NCBI GenBank assembly: GCA_019137255.1
Contig: WPDH01000331.1
Coordinates: 1-55,174 of the forward strand
Reading direction: 5' to 3'
DNA: 55,174 nt
Source: Corinectria fuckeliana
Lineage: Eukaryota; Ascomycota; Sordariomycetes; Hypocreales; Nectriaceae
Both the position numbers and the translations under genes were made by a program. Shown here piece after piece: positions 39,728 through 52,095 of this stretch (positions are counted from its first letter, which is position 1; every line of letters starts with the position of its first letter). The notes beneath the pieces were generated by a model that worked only from the letters and a program-made list of their open reading frames with translations, did not search any database and was not told where the DNA came from.

Positions 39728-41978
39728 TTACTCGTACAGGTCCTTGTCAACATCGCCGTCCTTGGAGGCGTGGGGACTCGTCACCTTGATGCCATTCTCC
39801 AGCCGCGACAGCGTCATCACATAGCTCTTGTGGTCGCACCAGTTGCGCACCATCTTGATGGCGTTTTTGATCTCGCGCCCGTTCATCTGCCACAGCGCCA
39901 GCTCCGCAACGTCCTCGTCGTCGATCGGCTTGTCGACCCCCGTCGCGCCCTCCTCCTCCGCGCCCTCGCCGGCCACCCGCGCCGTCTGCTCGGGCAGCCG
40001 CAGGAGGAACTTGCGCCAGATGCTCTCGCGGGCCTCGCGGTTGAGCGCCTGGAAGAGTAGGTGCAGGCTGACGCGGCTGCGGAAGGCCGTGTCGATGGTG
40101 TGGTACAGGTTGGTGGTGAGGAAGATGATGCCGCGGAAGTACTCGAGCTCGCGGAGGAAGATGCTGACGAGCTCGTTGCGGTGGATGTCGTTAGGGTTGC
40201 GCTCGGCCATGAAGACGTCGGCCTCGTCGAGGAGCACCACGGCGTTCCACTCCGTCGCCATCTCAAAGACGCGCTTGATGTTGGCGCCCAGCGTCGCCGC
40301 GTTGATGCCTAGGTCCTCGGCCTGCAGGTAGAAGAGTGGGCGGTGCGTGCGATCCGCGACGGCTTCGGCTGTGAGCGTCTTGCCAGTGCCCGGGGGGCCC
40401 GACAACAGGACAATCAGGCCCTGGCCCTTGCCCACAATGACGTCCTCCATGGCCGCCGAAGAGCCGTTGGAAAGGCTGTGGTTCTCGACAAACGAGAGGA
40501 CGAGGTCCTTTTGTTGCTCATCGTAGACGAGGTGTGAGAACGCTTGGTCGTTCCAAACCATGGGCTCAACATCTTCGATGTAGAATTGGACTAAATGTTG
40601 TCATCAGTCAGCAGGCTTCCAACCCCCCTTTTGAAACGTACTCACCCCAGAGCTTGTTCTTGAGGGCGTATCCGGGTATCATCTCGGACATGAACCCGAG
40701 CTCATCTGGCTTCTCAAGCATCTCTTGCTTATTCCTCTGCTGCTTTTTCTCGCTCAACCGCTTCTTCTGGGTCTTCTGAGCCTTAATGTTCTGAGCGTCC
40801 TCGCCTTCGTCCTCGTCGTCAATCACTCGTCGCCGAGCCCGGCGGACTTGGTTTCGTGCCGTCTCCGGGTCCTTGTTCTCCCGCTTGCCAAGCGCGAGGT
40901 GATATTTGTTGTATCCTACCACGTCGATAAGGACGCGGCCCTCGACGTTGTGTTTCTCGATGCACCCCTTTTCTCCGTCGTGCAGGGCAATGCCCGTGTA
41001 GCAGCTGTACTTGAGGCCCTGCAGGTCAAGGACCTTCTTGCCTCGGGCGACAAGGCGCTCCATGATGCTCTCATGCTCCGGGTGGAGGTCGAAGGGATAA
41101 TGGCGTAGCTTGCGGATAGGCTGGTTGCCGGAGAAGGCGCTGATGGGGAGCGTCTTATCCTGCCAAATAAACTCCTCGCCATTGAACAACATGATCTTTC
41201 CCTTTATGAAGAGAAAGACTCCCTCGTTCTTCTTGGCATACTGAGTATCTTCGACCTTGCAGATGAATTCAGAGTTCAGACCGTAGCTATAGACGGTGGA
41301 GCCGCGGGGAAAGAGAGTCCATGCACTCTTGAAGTCGACCAAGCCGCCAGCGACGAGATGACGTCTCTTGGTCCTCAGCTCGCCAAACATGTCGTCGAGG
41401 AGCCGGAGGAACAGCTGCAGGTAGTTCTTGAGCGCATCGTCGACCGGGGTCTGGCGGTAGAGCTCCTTGATCTCATCCTGGCAAAACCAGAGGCTGCGGA
41501 AGGGCTCCGCGAACTGGGCGGTGTCGTGGACGTCGAGGTAGACGTTTTCCTTCTTCAGAACAGGCTCCAGCGCGGCCACCAGCATGGGGTTCTGGACGTC
41601 GATCTGGTGGTACTTGAGGGGGAAGCGGCCGCCGACGCCGGGCTTTTCACGGTCCTTGACCTTGTAGACCTTGATGGCGACGCGGTCCTGGGCGCGGGCG
41701 GCAGACTTGGAGAGCTGCTTGGGCGGGTAGTCGACCCAGTCGTAGTCAGACCCGGTGGCGTTGCGGCCCTCGTAGAGGGTCTTGATGGTGGTGTCGGTGC
41801 CAAAGGCCGGGTCCTTGGCGGACGTGGCCGTCTTGGCATCGTCCTCGGAGGTGGACGAGTCGAGATCGAGCGGCTTGTTGAGGGGGGAGTCCCCGCGGCG
41901 GAGGATCTTGCAACGCCATCTCCAGACAAAGTCGGAGACGTCGTCGCCGTCAATGTCGCGGATGTCGCTGAGGCCCAT
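39728..41978 (-). CDS. AAA ATPase of the fungal DUF7025/AAA-core type
   Basis: 730 aa from exons 40646-41978 and 39728-40590 (55-nt intron, GTGAGT...TTTAG; the junction codon gives W-V-QFYIEDVEPMVW). The N-terminal half contains LFPRGSTVYSYGL and the ENVYLDVHDTAQFAEPFRSLWF region typical of the domain preceding the ATPase core in this family. The AAA core has Walker A GPPGTGKT at about 509-516, Walker B VVLLDEADVF near 566, sensor-1 IFLTTN, and an Arg-finger-like FRSRVSLHL. Large fungal family, function largely undefined; an ATP-driven remodelling role is assumed. The start MGLSDIRDID at 41978 has A at -3. An in-frame ATG at 42116 would add 46 residues resembling a basic presequence, so a mitochondrial isoform cannot be excluded. 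Confidence 0.82.
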
Positions 41979-43316
41979 GATGACAGTTCTGCGGAAGGGC
42001 GCGACGACCTGGGCGAGGTTGGCAGAGGTTGGCAGAGCGGGTGGGTGTTGACGAGAGGCTGCGAGGACGATGGAAAAGGGCAGCCGGTGGGAGAACAAAC
42101 TGAAACTGCAAGTCAAATAGCCAAGTAGTCCCGAGGCCGGCCGTGTTTCTATGGTCCTGCATGAGAGCGCGGCAGCCTGCTGACGCTTTGTGGGGGGTCT
42201 AGGACTGGCGAGGACTCAGTGCTGCCTGGCGACGGCACCGTCTCTCCAATGAACAAGTCGCAGCAGTGAATCATCCCGTGTCGTTGGCTGCCGCGAGGAG
42301 TTGGCTCAGCCCAGTGCCGAGCCCTGGGTGGCTCGAAACGCTCCTTGCATCAGGCTGGGGTTATCGGTAGGTAGGCATCTCGAGCTTGGTATTTATCGCA
42401 CAGGGCGCCATCACTGCGACGGAGTAGGAGCTGGTGAAGATACATTGGATGGTTCCCTTGTTCTAATGGTAGCGGGACCTCACAGGTGGATGGAAGTGAG
42501 AGAAGCTCTATCTCAAGTCTCAACGCTGGGTTTTACTACCACGAAGGGCGAGAGACAAAAGCTTGTCAGCGACCGTCATGGTGGCGATGTTGTCTCACGC
42601 ATGTCCTCACAGCCCGCCAGAGTCGTTGAATTGCGTGTAGGTGCAGCTCTGGTGGGTCGTTTCCCGGTTGAAACCCCGACTAGGCAGCTCGACCCGGACG
42701 CCTTGGCGCCACTACCACTGCACTGATCCGCCCTAAAACCACAGGGGGCCAGTAGTGACTCGCCAGGGCGTTGTTCGGATGTGCGCCCCTCGGATTGGAT
42801 GGATGCCTCCTGGGCTTTAGCGAGGCAAGCAAGCCGAGGCAAGACAAGGCAACTTGGCAACTCATGGCTAAGCACCTAAGTTACGAGAGACAGGGATATG
42901 TCATGTTCGCTCTCACGTTAGAACGCTGATTGGTTGGCCCAGAAGCTAGGCTTCCAGATCTAACGGCCGCCGTGACCAGGTTGCCTCGCGATCGACACTG
43001 CACTCAGACCAGCTACCTCACTTCAATATTCGCGGGAAGAAAGTCTAGGTAGCTGGGTACCTTGCTACCAGAAATAGGCCTCATAAGATGCATCCGTGTA
43101 TTACATACAGCTTATCGACTTATCCCTAAACTAGCAATTCATCACCTTCGCATCCAGTGCAACTAAAGGCACGCCTGGTCTGGTACCAAGCCAGCGTTCT
43201 CCAGTCCGTTTGCCCTCAAAGCCATTGTCCCTGAGCAAAGTATTTACAATGGTGTCATAGCCTCTTCGTTGATCAAAATAAACGCGCCCTTTGCCGTCCC
43301 CGTTGCTGTAACCAGT
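41979..43316. other. 1.3-kb intergenic region
   Basis: Promoter of the AAA ATPase gene and 3' side of the AT-hook gene (both minus strand). Short ORFs only. The stretch TTCTAATGGTAGCGGGA near 42463-42478 resembles a tRNA A box, but no tRNA fold follows. Nothing else recognised. Confidence 0.5.
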
Positions 43317-45680
43317 CTATCCTCTCGATCTCAAGCCTCGTCGTGCTGGAACAGGTTCAGCACTCTTCTTAACCACTCCGGTTGGGCCAGCACCGCGCCC
43401 TCTCGTTCGCTTTGGTGTTGGCTCCTCCACGGTAGCCTTAGAGACTGGGAGCTCGCCTTTGCCCGACTTTTTCGCGGGGCGGCCGCGGGGTTTCGGCGTT
43501 GGCTTGTCCGTAGTTTGTTTGGCGGCAGCACGGCCTCGGGTGGTCTTGGGCGGGTCGGCCGCAGCTGATGTAGCCTCGGGCTGTGAGCGTGTCGACTTTG
43601 CGCGACTAGCTACCGTAGTTTTCTCAGTGGCTTCCTTTGTCGCACGTCCGGTTCTTCGTGCTGGAGCAACCGGCTCCTCAGCAGCTAGGGTCGTTCGCTG
43701 TCTCTTGGCGGGAGGTTCAGTTGCATCGGCCTGGGGTTCAGATCGCTTTGGGCGTCCTCGCTTCTTGGCTACTAGTGGTGCATCATCTTCGGCAGTCGAA
43801 TTGGCCGGTCTGCCGCGCTTTCTCGTTTCTGTAATGGGGGCATTCTCTGTAATCGTTGCATCACGGCCACGCTTCTTCGCCGGGGGCTCTGCAATCGACT
43901 CTTTGGTTTTTGGCACAGCCGAGTTCTTTGGGGGACGTCCGCGTCTCTTGGGCGGGTCGACAGGAGCTACCGTCGCCGCAGTGTCATCGCTGTCAGGCTT
44001 GGTGGCAGCTCGGCGACCTCTTGTAGTAGTGGGCTTTACCGGCGCAGGCCTCGAGGTTGAGGTCGATGCTGCGGCCTTCCTGGCAGGACGCCCTCGCTTC
44101 GCAGGAGACGGTACGGCACGAGGTTTCACGGTGCTGCGCTTTTCAGGCAAGGCCGCAACTGTTGACTTGAGTCCCCGCCCCGAGCCTCTTGAAGCTGCCG
44201 GTTTAGCTGACGAAGACTGAGGGGCAGGCTGGGGAGTATCCTTGGGTGGACGACCGCGTCGCTTGGGCGTTTCAGCAGTCTCAGTAGATGGTGTTTCCGC
44301 GGCTGGCACCTTACGAGGACGGCCGACCTTGTTTGGAGTTGCTGTTGCGGAGCTAGACTGAGCAGCTTGACGGGGAGACTCGGCTGTCTCTTGAATGTTC
44401 ATGATTTGCCGGGGTGTGGGAGGGGCCCGTGGTTTCTTGACACTGGCCTCGGTCTTGATCGTTGATGTCGCATCGGATTTTCTGGGTCGTCCTCTTTTGG
44501 CTGTGCTCTGAGAAGTGCTGGCTGGAGTGGCGACAAATTTCTTCGGACGGCCACGTTTCTTGGGAGTTTCAGTGCTGACTCGGGCTGGCATCGACTTGCG
44601 CGTGCGCTTCGCAGAGACAGGAGTTGACTTCACAGCTAGTGACGCAGGGACAGCTGAGAGGCGCTTGCGAGGTCCGTCGACGTCCTTGAGGAACAGCTCA
44701 GCGGATGCATTGAGCATCTGGCTGGCATTGCGTCGCGACCGCTTGGCTGACGATGGGGGTGCCACGGCAGAATTGCTCATGCTGCTTCCTCTGCTTGAAG
44801 ACGAGTGCTGAATCTCTTCGGGAGCAAGAGGCTCGGAGTCAACGACAGTCTCCTCAGGCTCTAGCAGGACGTCCTCCCTAGCGTCGGCATCGGTTTCCTC
44901 CTTAAGTGCTGACATGTCTGTGAGTTCTTCGGCATTCTGCACGTTGCGTTGCACGACGCTTGCTTCATTGTTGATCGTCTGCTCGAACCCAGCATTGGTA
45001 GAGATCGCGATCCTCTCTGTAATCTCGACAACCTTTTCTGTTTCCTCGTGGTGCACCTGTGGCTCTACAGTCTCCATCGCGTCTAGCTGGGCTTGTTCTG
45101 TGTTGCGGGCTTGATCGGCCTCACCGCCAGCTGCTTGGAAAGCAGATTGTTGAAGAGGTGACGCCTCGCGAGATGCATGAACAGGCTTCTTAATATCAGT
45201 TTGTTCTAGAGGCGCGAGCTCCGATCCTCGAAGAGGCGACAGTTTGCGTGGTGCATCAGCGACAGGCTGCCGAGCGTGAGCTTCCTTGAAAGGTGCTAGT
45301 TCTTCTGCTTCTGTAGACAGATCGGGGCTCTGCACAGGCGCGGCACGAGCCAAGGGCGACAATTGGCGGTTGTTTGTCTCCCAAACCCTAGGGTTGGAAG
45401 ACAAACCGGTCGGCGGAGCAGCTTCTACAGGCTCGGAAGGAGACCGTAGCAAAGGGTTGAACAACGGCGAAGTCTCTGGACGGTAAGACTCGGCGAAGGA
45501 GGCATCGTCAGCGGTGACTTCATTTGGGCTTGCTGCGACCGCAGTGGAAGCGCGAGGTGAAGTTGCGACGCCAGGCGAAGTCGCGCCCAGGCCCTGGTTG
45601 CGCTGCGTCCGTCCAAAGCCGACGTCGAGCCAATTCGACGTCGAGCCAGGGACGTCGTCGTCCGTGAAGCCGAAATTCAT
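43317..45680 (-). CDS. Multi-AT-hook chromatin protein
   Basis: 787 aa, no intron, from MNFGFTDDDVPG at 45680 (G at -3). The in-frame ATG at 45785 would add 35 basic residues. Residues 1-250 are acidic to neutral, with short repeats of the type PLxx-SELAPLEQ / QLSPLARA. From about 300 on the protein is very basic, with at least nine GRP-core AT-hooks (KRGRPKK, KRGRPRK, VGRPRK, RRGRPPK twice, KRGRPAR, KRGRPAN, KKRGRPKR, PRGRPAKK) plus degenerate ones (TRGRRAA, TRGRGAG). AT-hooks bind the minor groove of AT-rich DNA, so a nuclear architectural or heterochromatin-related role is likely. No enzymatic domain. The orthologue is not recognised; the length and number of hooks are notable. Confidence 0.8.
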   Translation of the reverse strand: MNFGFTDDDVPGSTSNWLDVGFGRTQRNQGLGATSPGVATSPRASTAVAASPNEVTADDASFAESYRPETSPLFNPLLRSPSEPVEAAPPTGLSSNPRVWETNNRQLSPLARAAPVQSPDLSTEAEELAPFKEAHARQPVADAPRKLSPLRGSELAPLEQTDIKKPVHASREASPLQQSAFQAAGGEADQARNTEQAQLDAMETVEPQVHHEETEKVVEITERIAISTNAGFEQTINNEASVVQRNVQNAEELTDMSALKEETDADAREDVLLEPEETVVDSEPLAPEEIQHSSSSRGSSMSNSAVAPPSSAKRSRRNASQMLNASAELFLKDVDGPRKRLSAVPASLAVKSTPVSAKRTRKSMPARVSTETPKKRGRPKKFVATPASTSQSTAKRGRPRKSDATSTIKTEASVKKPRAPPTPRQIMNIQETAESPRQAAQSSSATATPNKVGRPRKVPAAETPSTETAETPKRRGRPPKDTPQPAPQSSSAKPAASRGSGRGLKSTVAALPEKRSTVKPRAVPSPAKRGRPARKAAASTSTSRPAPVKPTTTRGRRAATKPDSDDTAATVAPVDPPKRRGRPPKNSAVPKTKESIAEPPAKKRGRDATITENAPITETRKRGRPANSTAEDDAPLVAKKRGRPKRSEPQADATEPPAKRQRTTLAAEEPVAPARRTGRATKEATEKTTVASRAKSTRSQPEATSAAADPPKTTRGRAAAKQTTDKPTPKPRGRPAKKSGKGELPVSKATVEEPTPKRTRGRGAGPTGVVKKSAEPVPARRGLRSRG

Positions 45681-46923
45681 GGCTATGAGGGATGATAGCC
45701 TTCGTGATAAGTGAATTTCGCGACGAGTTGACGGTGATGTTGATGCGAAGGGCAAATAAGGCTGCGACCCAGCGCGTCGTCGCAAAGCACCTTCCTTCTG
45801 AGCTTGTTTGTGACTAGCGCGTTTCCGGTGAACGCGACTCGGGGCGGTAGTTGCGCGTACTTACCTTATTAGGTAATCAAGCGGTCATGTGACTTATGTT
45901 TTGGCACGAGGCACCTACCTAGGAGCCCAGGAGTTCAACTCCACCCAGCTCCGACGTATTCGCCTGCCTCCGGACTCACTTCATGTTATCTTCTGAGTTA
46001 AACTGAACAAGCGTGGCCGTATTGGACGAAAGCCTTGGCTTATCAAGTGCATCGGAAGTTCCGGTGTCACACTGTGGAAGCTGGATTCATCAATCCGGTC
46101 ATCAACCCACATCTGACCGGATGAAAGCGGGAGCTGCTGAAGTTGTGGACCATGCTCCCCAGCTTCAGATAATCGTTGAAACCCACTAATAGTCTACAGG
46201 AGACAAGATGGTTATCTGAATTAAAGCCCGATTCAAGCTTGCGGGTACTGAAGCTTATTTCGCAATCTAACGTCCAGGCAATCGTTGGTCCCCGTAATCA
46301 TGTCATTGATGCTTAGGATCAGCAATCGCCGTATCCGTCTAATCCGCAGCACAGCCACCACCAGCGATAACCGTTCGATCCGACGAATCCCATTGACCCG
46401 GGCCATTCATCAAACACTGCCGTCATCTTACATGTCTAGTTATGGTGTCCATCCCGCAGACTGCGCCTCCGGCCCCGTCATTCCCGCTCAATCCCGTTAA
46501 AGACACCGGCTGTCATCGGCCATGCGAGGCGTCAAATGCCGATTCAAACACGTCCCGGCCTGCAGCCATGCAGCTAGGGCGCTCAACCTAGTCGACCTCT
46601 AACGCGGCAGTGACATCGCTTTGTTCCCTTGCCGAGAGAGGCTGTGCTGGAGTACCTGCCTCGTGTTAGATGGCCCGCTTCGAGTGATCATGCACCACCT
46701 CCGTCGCTGCTATCATGGCTGCGGACGGCACTTGGACGCCTTAGTTTTAATTCACTCATCGTCCGTCCTCTTCGTCATTCCTCTTCTACCCTAGAATATA
46801 GCTTTGAATCGCGGAATCCGGCACCGAAGGCGTTTTGAGTAAGTATTCACCCAGAGCCCTGCGAACCTGTGGACGCAGCCTCTTCCACGGGATTTATTGC
46901 CCTACACAGGGCAGCGGCAAGTC
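45681..46923. other. Divergent intergenic region (AT-hook gene / TRK gene)
   Basis: 1.24 kb with only short ORFs. It may include an undetected 5' exon or leader intron of the TRK gene: a GTAAGTATTC-like signal (AGTAAGTATT) lies at 46829-46844. No repeat recognised. Confidence 0.4.
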
Positions 46924-49555
46924 ATGTGGCGCCCTTCACTCAACTTTGTGGCCTTGCATTGTAAGTCGCTGCGCCGAGACGCAATGCTCCTTTATCCGGC
47001 AGTGGTGTGGCTGGAAATAACATTGGCCTGCAGATGCGTACATCGTTATCATGGGTCTCATGGCCTTGGTTGTTCTGTACCCATACGGCAACCTCAGCGC
47101 TGTAGACAGTTACTTCTTTGGAGTCAGCTCCTCGACCGAGTCGGGATTGAATACGTGAGTGGCAAGAGATGTCTCGTAGTAAGCTGTTAAGAGCTAATCA
47201 TGACATGGTGGCCGATAGGGTCGATCTGAAGCTTCTCAAAACGTACCAGCAGCTATTCATGTACTTTGTTCCGATGATCACTAACCTTGGCTTCGTCAAC
47301 ATAATCGTCGTTGTAGTGCGACTCTGGTGGTTTAGGAAGTACCTCAAACAAGCTGGTCTGCTCCCACGCCTACTCCCCGATGTACTTCATAATGGCTGAT
47401 TTATCTTGTTCTACAAGGGCCCCGTCTTCGAGGGTCACGTCTGCGTGCTCAAGATGGAGATCTTGAGGTAGGCATGAAGCCCTCAAATACTAAGAGTCCA
47501 GATGAGCGCCCAACAGTGATCACAGCGAGTGGTAACGATAACGCCCTCACGGAACACAAGACAGAAGAGGCTCAACCAGAGTCCCAAAAAGCTACTGTAT
47601 CAAAAGGTCCATTGAATAAGCAGAAGTATATTCTCGACGACGACGAAAAGAGCGAGGAATTTGGACTAGAACGGCGCATCACATTTGATCCTGCGGCAGA
47701 CAACCATCCTAGAAGGGATGCGGCGCTGTATATTCCCGGACCGCGCGATCGCGACCAGGGTAAGTTGTCAATCTTAGACACACTCTTCAATCCGAACCTA
47801 ACTTTACTCCAGGACAACCGTTTGTCGAGCTCAAAGACGGCCGGGTGAGCCGAGACGGTACGCGCATCCCTTACAACCACCGGCATTCTTGCTAACTATC
47901 TTAGACCTCCGCATCGAAGAAATCCCACGCCCGAGCTTTTCTTCACAGCCCAACCTCCGTCGTCGCCGAACTGACGGCCCTCTCGTGTCTGAGGCCCGCT
48001 CTATGGAAAGGGTCGCCGGCGTGGCGTCTTCCATGTTCATCCTCGGCAATACGGAAGCTTGCAAGGAGCGTCGCCCCTCGCTCGGGTCGCGGCAGCCGAC
48101 GCCGGCGATGGGGGACTTCCCCCAGCTCTCGCGCGAGGTTACGGTGGGACGAAACTCATCGTTCCATGGCTTGACGTCCGAGGATCGCGAGGAGCTGGGC
48201 GGGATCGAGTACAGGAGCTTGAAGTTGCTGCTTAAAATTGTCCTCTGTGAGTACTAGTTACTTGCCAGCAGGAAGCGGTACTAATGAGAATAGCTTACTT
48301 CTTTGGACTTCATCTCTTTGCAATCATCCTCCTCGTCGGCTGGATTCAGTATGCCGATCCCAAGTATCCCAAGTACATTGAAGAATGCGGTCAGGGCAAA
48401 CACTGGTGGTAAGCAACGTTCCGTCAATAGCCTAACCATCGTCTCACTCTCCCAGGGCATTCTACACAGCACAAACAATGACCAGCAACCTCGGGTTCAC
48501 CCTGACGCCTGACTCCATGATTTACTTCCGCGACGCCCCAGCTCCTATGCTCATGATGAGCTTCATGGCCCTCGCCGGCCACACCTTCTACCCCGTCTTC
48601 CTCCGCCTTCTCATCTGGACCATGTCCAAGCTGGCGCCCAAACGCTCCGCCATCCAGGAGCACCTCGCCTTCCTGCTCAACCACCCGCGTCGCTGCTACA
48701 CGCTGCTCTTCCCCAGCGGGCCGACGTGGGCGCTCTGCGGCATCCTTCTCCTGCTCAACCTCGTTGACACGGTGCTCATCATCGTGCTGGACCTCGACAA
48801 CTCGGCCGTCGCGGACCTGCCGGCGGGCCAGCGCCTCGCAGCGGCTATTTTCCAGTCCATCAGCTCGCGGCACACGGGCACGGCGAGCTTCAACCTCGCG
48901 GCAGTCAACCCGGCCGTGCAGCTGAGCTTGCTGGTCATGATGTACATATCCGCGTACCCCATTGCCATAGCCATCCGTTCGTCCAACACGTACGAGGAGC
49001 GGTCGCTGGGGCTTTACCAAAGTAGCCGACCGTACGACGAGCAGAAGGGCACGTCCTATCTCATGACGCATCTGCGAAACCAGTTGAGTTTCGATTTGTG
49101 GTACATCTTTCTGGGGGTTTTCGCTATTTGCATCGCTGAGTCTTCCCGCATCATGGACTCCAACGACCCGGTATGTCGTGTAGCTGCCCTAGGCCTGCGA
49201 TTTTGCTGACTATCCCCAGGCTTTTACCGTTTTCCCCATCCTGTTTGAAGTCGTCTCAGCCTAGTACGTTCCTCAGTCCTTCCGCTATCAGCTGAACCCA
49301 CCTAACCAACTGATCCTCCGTAGTGGCAATGTCGGTCTCAGCCTCGGGTATCCTACGGTCTCGACGTCGCTGTCCAGTCAGTTCTCAACATTTAGCAAAA
49401 TCGTCGTCTGCGCGATGATGCTGCGAGGCCGTCACCGCGGTCTGCCGTATGCACTCGATCGAGCCATCGTGCTCCCAAACGAACGATTTGTTGGGAACGA
49501 CGACGATGACAGCGCCGCGAGGCCGCGGTCGAGAGCCTCTGCCGCTGACAATTAA
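46924..49555 (+). CDS. TRK-family potassium transporter
   Basis: Plasma-membrane K+ uptake protein. Ten exons: 46924-46960, 47034-47154, 47219-47355, 47418-47759, 47813-47857, 47905-48246, 48294-48408, 48456-49170, 49220-49263, 49324-49555. They total 2130 nt and close in one frame (709 aa). The four selectivity-loop repeats are visible: SSSTESGLNT, TSNLGFTLTPDSM, SSRHTGTASFNL and GNVGLSLG. Membrane segments IVIMGLMALVVLYPYG, FVPMITNLGFVNIIVVVV and KLLLKIVLSYFFGLHLF flank a hydrophilic loop of about 240 residues containing RRITFDPAADNHPRRDAALYIPGPRDRDQ, a fungal TRK hallmark. Intron 3 has a weak donor (GTCTGC) and is the least certain join. The N-terminus is very short (MWRPSLNF), so a further upstream exon is possible. 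The loop is shorter than in yeast Trk1. Confidence 0.85.
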
Positions 49556-49949
49556 GAAGACCGAGGTGTGCTGGATAGCGGCTAACCGGATGCTGTAGTG
49601 GAAAGAGGACTTGACAACGAGGGGGTTTGTGGCGAATTATTCTGATCCTCGAATCTTTGAGAACATTTTGTTTATGCATGATCTTCAAGTTCAGAGAACA
49701 GCATGTGCAGTGGGAGAGAACCTCTGCGCTTGGGTACCCGAGCATTTCATAAGCTTGGTTTTTACACGATAGATTTTCTACACTATAGCAGCGCGGCGTG
49801 CCCTTACGATTGCACATTGTCTTCAGAGCCAGCATTGAGAGCGTCACTTTGGTACTGGGCTCGCAAAGAACACGGATATGAACAAGTATTTGAAGTGTCT
49901 ATTTTGTCTCGCCTGGACATTCTGCGCCCTGGAGGTTATTACAGCCGTA
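49556..49949. other. Convergent intergenic region
   Basis: 3' ends of the TRK gene (+) and the MFS exporter (-) face each other; 394 bp with no feature recognised. Confidence 0.5.
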
Positions 49950-52095
49950 TCATTCGTTATCCATCTCCTCCCGCTCGCCGTCCAGGAGAATCTCGTGGCC
50001 AGAGCCCTCATGCATCAACAAGGCCGTACCGCACCCCAGCGTCGCGACGCCAGCAACCAGCCACCAGCCCCATGCCACCATCCCGATGTCCAGGCCGTAG
50101 CCGTACCACCAGCCGCCGACCACGGGACCCACGGTGCGGAAGGCCGCCGACACGCTCTGGCCCAGCCCGTGGACGGTGCCCAGCACGCTCGGGTGCGGGC
50201 TGCAGTTGTTCAGCAGGATGATGGTCGCCGGCAGCGTAAAGGTGCGCGCCATGACCTGCAGCAGCAGGATCAGGATGATGCCTGCCCAGATCCACGGGCC
50301 CGACGCCGCCGCGGGGGCCTGCGTCGACGACGGCAGGATGGAGAGGTACGGGCCGATGAAGTAGGCCACCGGGAAGAGCATCAGGAACCACCGGAACGAC
50401 CGCATCGTGCCCAGGCGCGCCTGCACTGGCGGGTACAGCGTGAACTGGAGCATCATGCCCAGCAGCCCGAGGAACGAGCTGGCCACGCCGACGGTCGAGG
50501 CCGGCATGCCGAGGCCGCCGGTGAAGAGCAGAGGGAGAGAGCGGCGGGAATACGCCTTTTCGCCGTCTGCATCCGCACCTGCGCTGGCCGTGTCCGGGCT
50601 CGAGCTCGACGAGGTGCCGCCGTAGCGTGGCGTCGAGAGGAACAGCGACCAGATGTTGGTGAAGGCGCCGAGCTGGAAGTCGTAGAAGGCGCTGTTGACG
50701 AGGGTGAAGATGACGTTGCGCGTCCAGATGCGCGAGAAGGGCAGGCGGCCGGTTTTCTTGTCGGCCCTTGCTAGGCCGGTGGCTGCAGCCGTCTTTTCGC
50801 TGACAGAGTCGGCCTGCTCCCAGAGCGGGACGGCGGAGTAGCCGCCCATGAGCTTGTTGCCGAAGAAGCCTGCGATGCTGCGCCTCAAGCGGTAGCCGAG
50901 GTGCAGACCGGGGTCGTACCTGTTGCGTCGGATCTTGGAGGTCTGGCGAAGAGGTCAGTCGCAGCGCTTCTCAGGCCGGATGGAAGAGAACACTTACCTC
51001 TTCGAGGAACAAGAAGGTGACGAGGGTGGAGAACCCGAGGAACACGGCATTGAGGATGCTCGGCAGCGCGAAGGGATAGTCGCGGATCCACTGGAAGCCG
51101 AAGATGGCGCCCTCGCTGAACCAGTCGGGGAGGGTGGTAGTAGGATCGGCCAGGATCCCGCCCATGACTTAACAGAGTGTCAGCGAGTGTCAGTCACGAA
51201 AACAGGGCGTTGAGGGGGACGAACTTGGGCCGAGCATGCTGGCGGCGTTGAAGCTCAGGGGCAGAAGCAAGAAAGCCCGGGATTGAAACCTCTTCTCAAC
51301 GGTGATTTCTGAAATCATGGTTCGGCTAAGATTCGAGTTAGTCTCTTGGGCATGATCGTTGAGCCATGTTTCCCACTCTCTTTCAACCCATCCCATCCCA
51401 TGCCTTTACAACTCACTCACGCACTCATCACAAATCCCCCGCCAACCACACCCGTCCATTCATCTTTTCAGGCTTCCCTCGGACTTGTAGAAAGGAATGA
51501 ATGCCACTCACATAATCCCAACGGTGCCATTGATAGCACCTCCAAACGCTCTCCAAAAAGCAGCCCAGAAGAAAGTGGTCGAAAATCCATATCCCACACA
51601 GGAGACGGCGGTGCCTCCAAGTCCGATGATCAAGGCCCACTTGCGGCCGCACCAGCTTGCATCGGCAATGTTTCCCCAGAGGATGGCGGTACAGACCTGA
51701 GCGCCAGTAAAGCAGCCCTGCAGGATGCCGGCGCGTTCTGAGATGCGCGAGTCGGAGAGGTCGCTATTCATGTGCTTGAGCTGGTAGAAGACATAGGCCT
51801 GCAACGAAGCGACCTGGAGAAAGTCGGCAAGGCGTCCGATGAACAAGACAAACAGCTGGCCTTTGCGGGGCAGCGACATCCAACTAACAGGACCCTTCCG
51901 GACCGGTTGGGGTTCTTCGCGGAACCTAGACTCGACGTCGTTGTCCTTCTCGTCGAACTCGTCCATGGTGTCGTTGGCTGTGGGGTTGCTGTCCTCGGGT
52001 TCAATGGCGTGGATCGGACGGGATTTCCGGCGCCGATGACCTGGGGCGTCTAGTGGCACTGACACGGCTTCACTATTCGATGGCCGGACAGACAT
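49950..52095 (-). CDS. MFS transporter, DHA1/ZIF1-like (drug/H+ antiporter type)
   Basis: 615 aa, exons 51512-52095, 51225-51325, 50998-51167 and 49950-50942 (introns 186, 57 and 55 nt; frame closes at every join). The N-terminal 70 residues are hydrophilic and charged. Helix 1 starts LFVLFIGRLADFLQVASLQAY; the loop 2-3 motif is WGNIADASWCGRKWALIIGLG; then FWRAFGGAINGTVGI and RTMISEI-EKRFQSRAF at the end of helix 5, a pattern of the fungal ZIF1/tetracycline-resistance-like MFS group. A middle loop (about 350-420) has a Ser/Ala-rich insertion. The last helices include LGTVHGLGQSVSAAFRTVGPVVGGWWYGYG. Likely exports small molecules or metal chelates at the vacuolar or plasma membrane; substrate unknown. 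The start MSVRPSN at 52095 follows a GTGACC context. Confidence 0.83.

Noticed and set aside
42440..42530. Possible tRNA (A-box-like TTCTAATGGTAGCGGG)
   Set aside because: No matching B box, acceptor pairing or T-arm could be found downstream.
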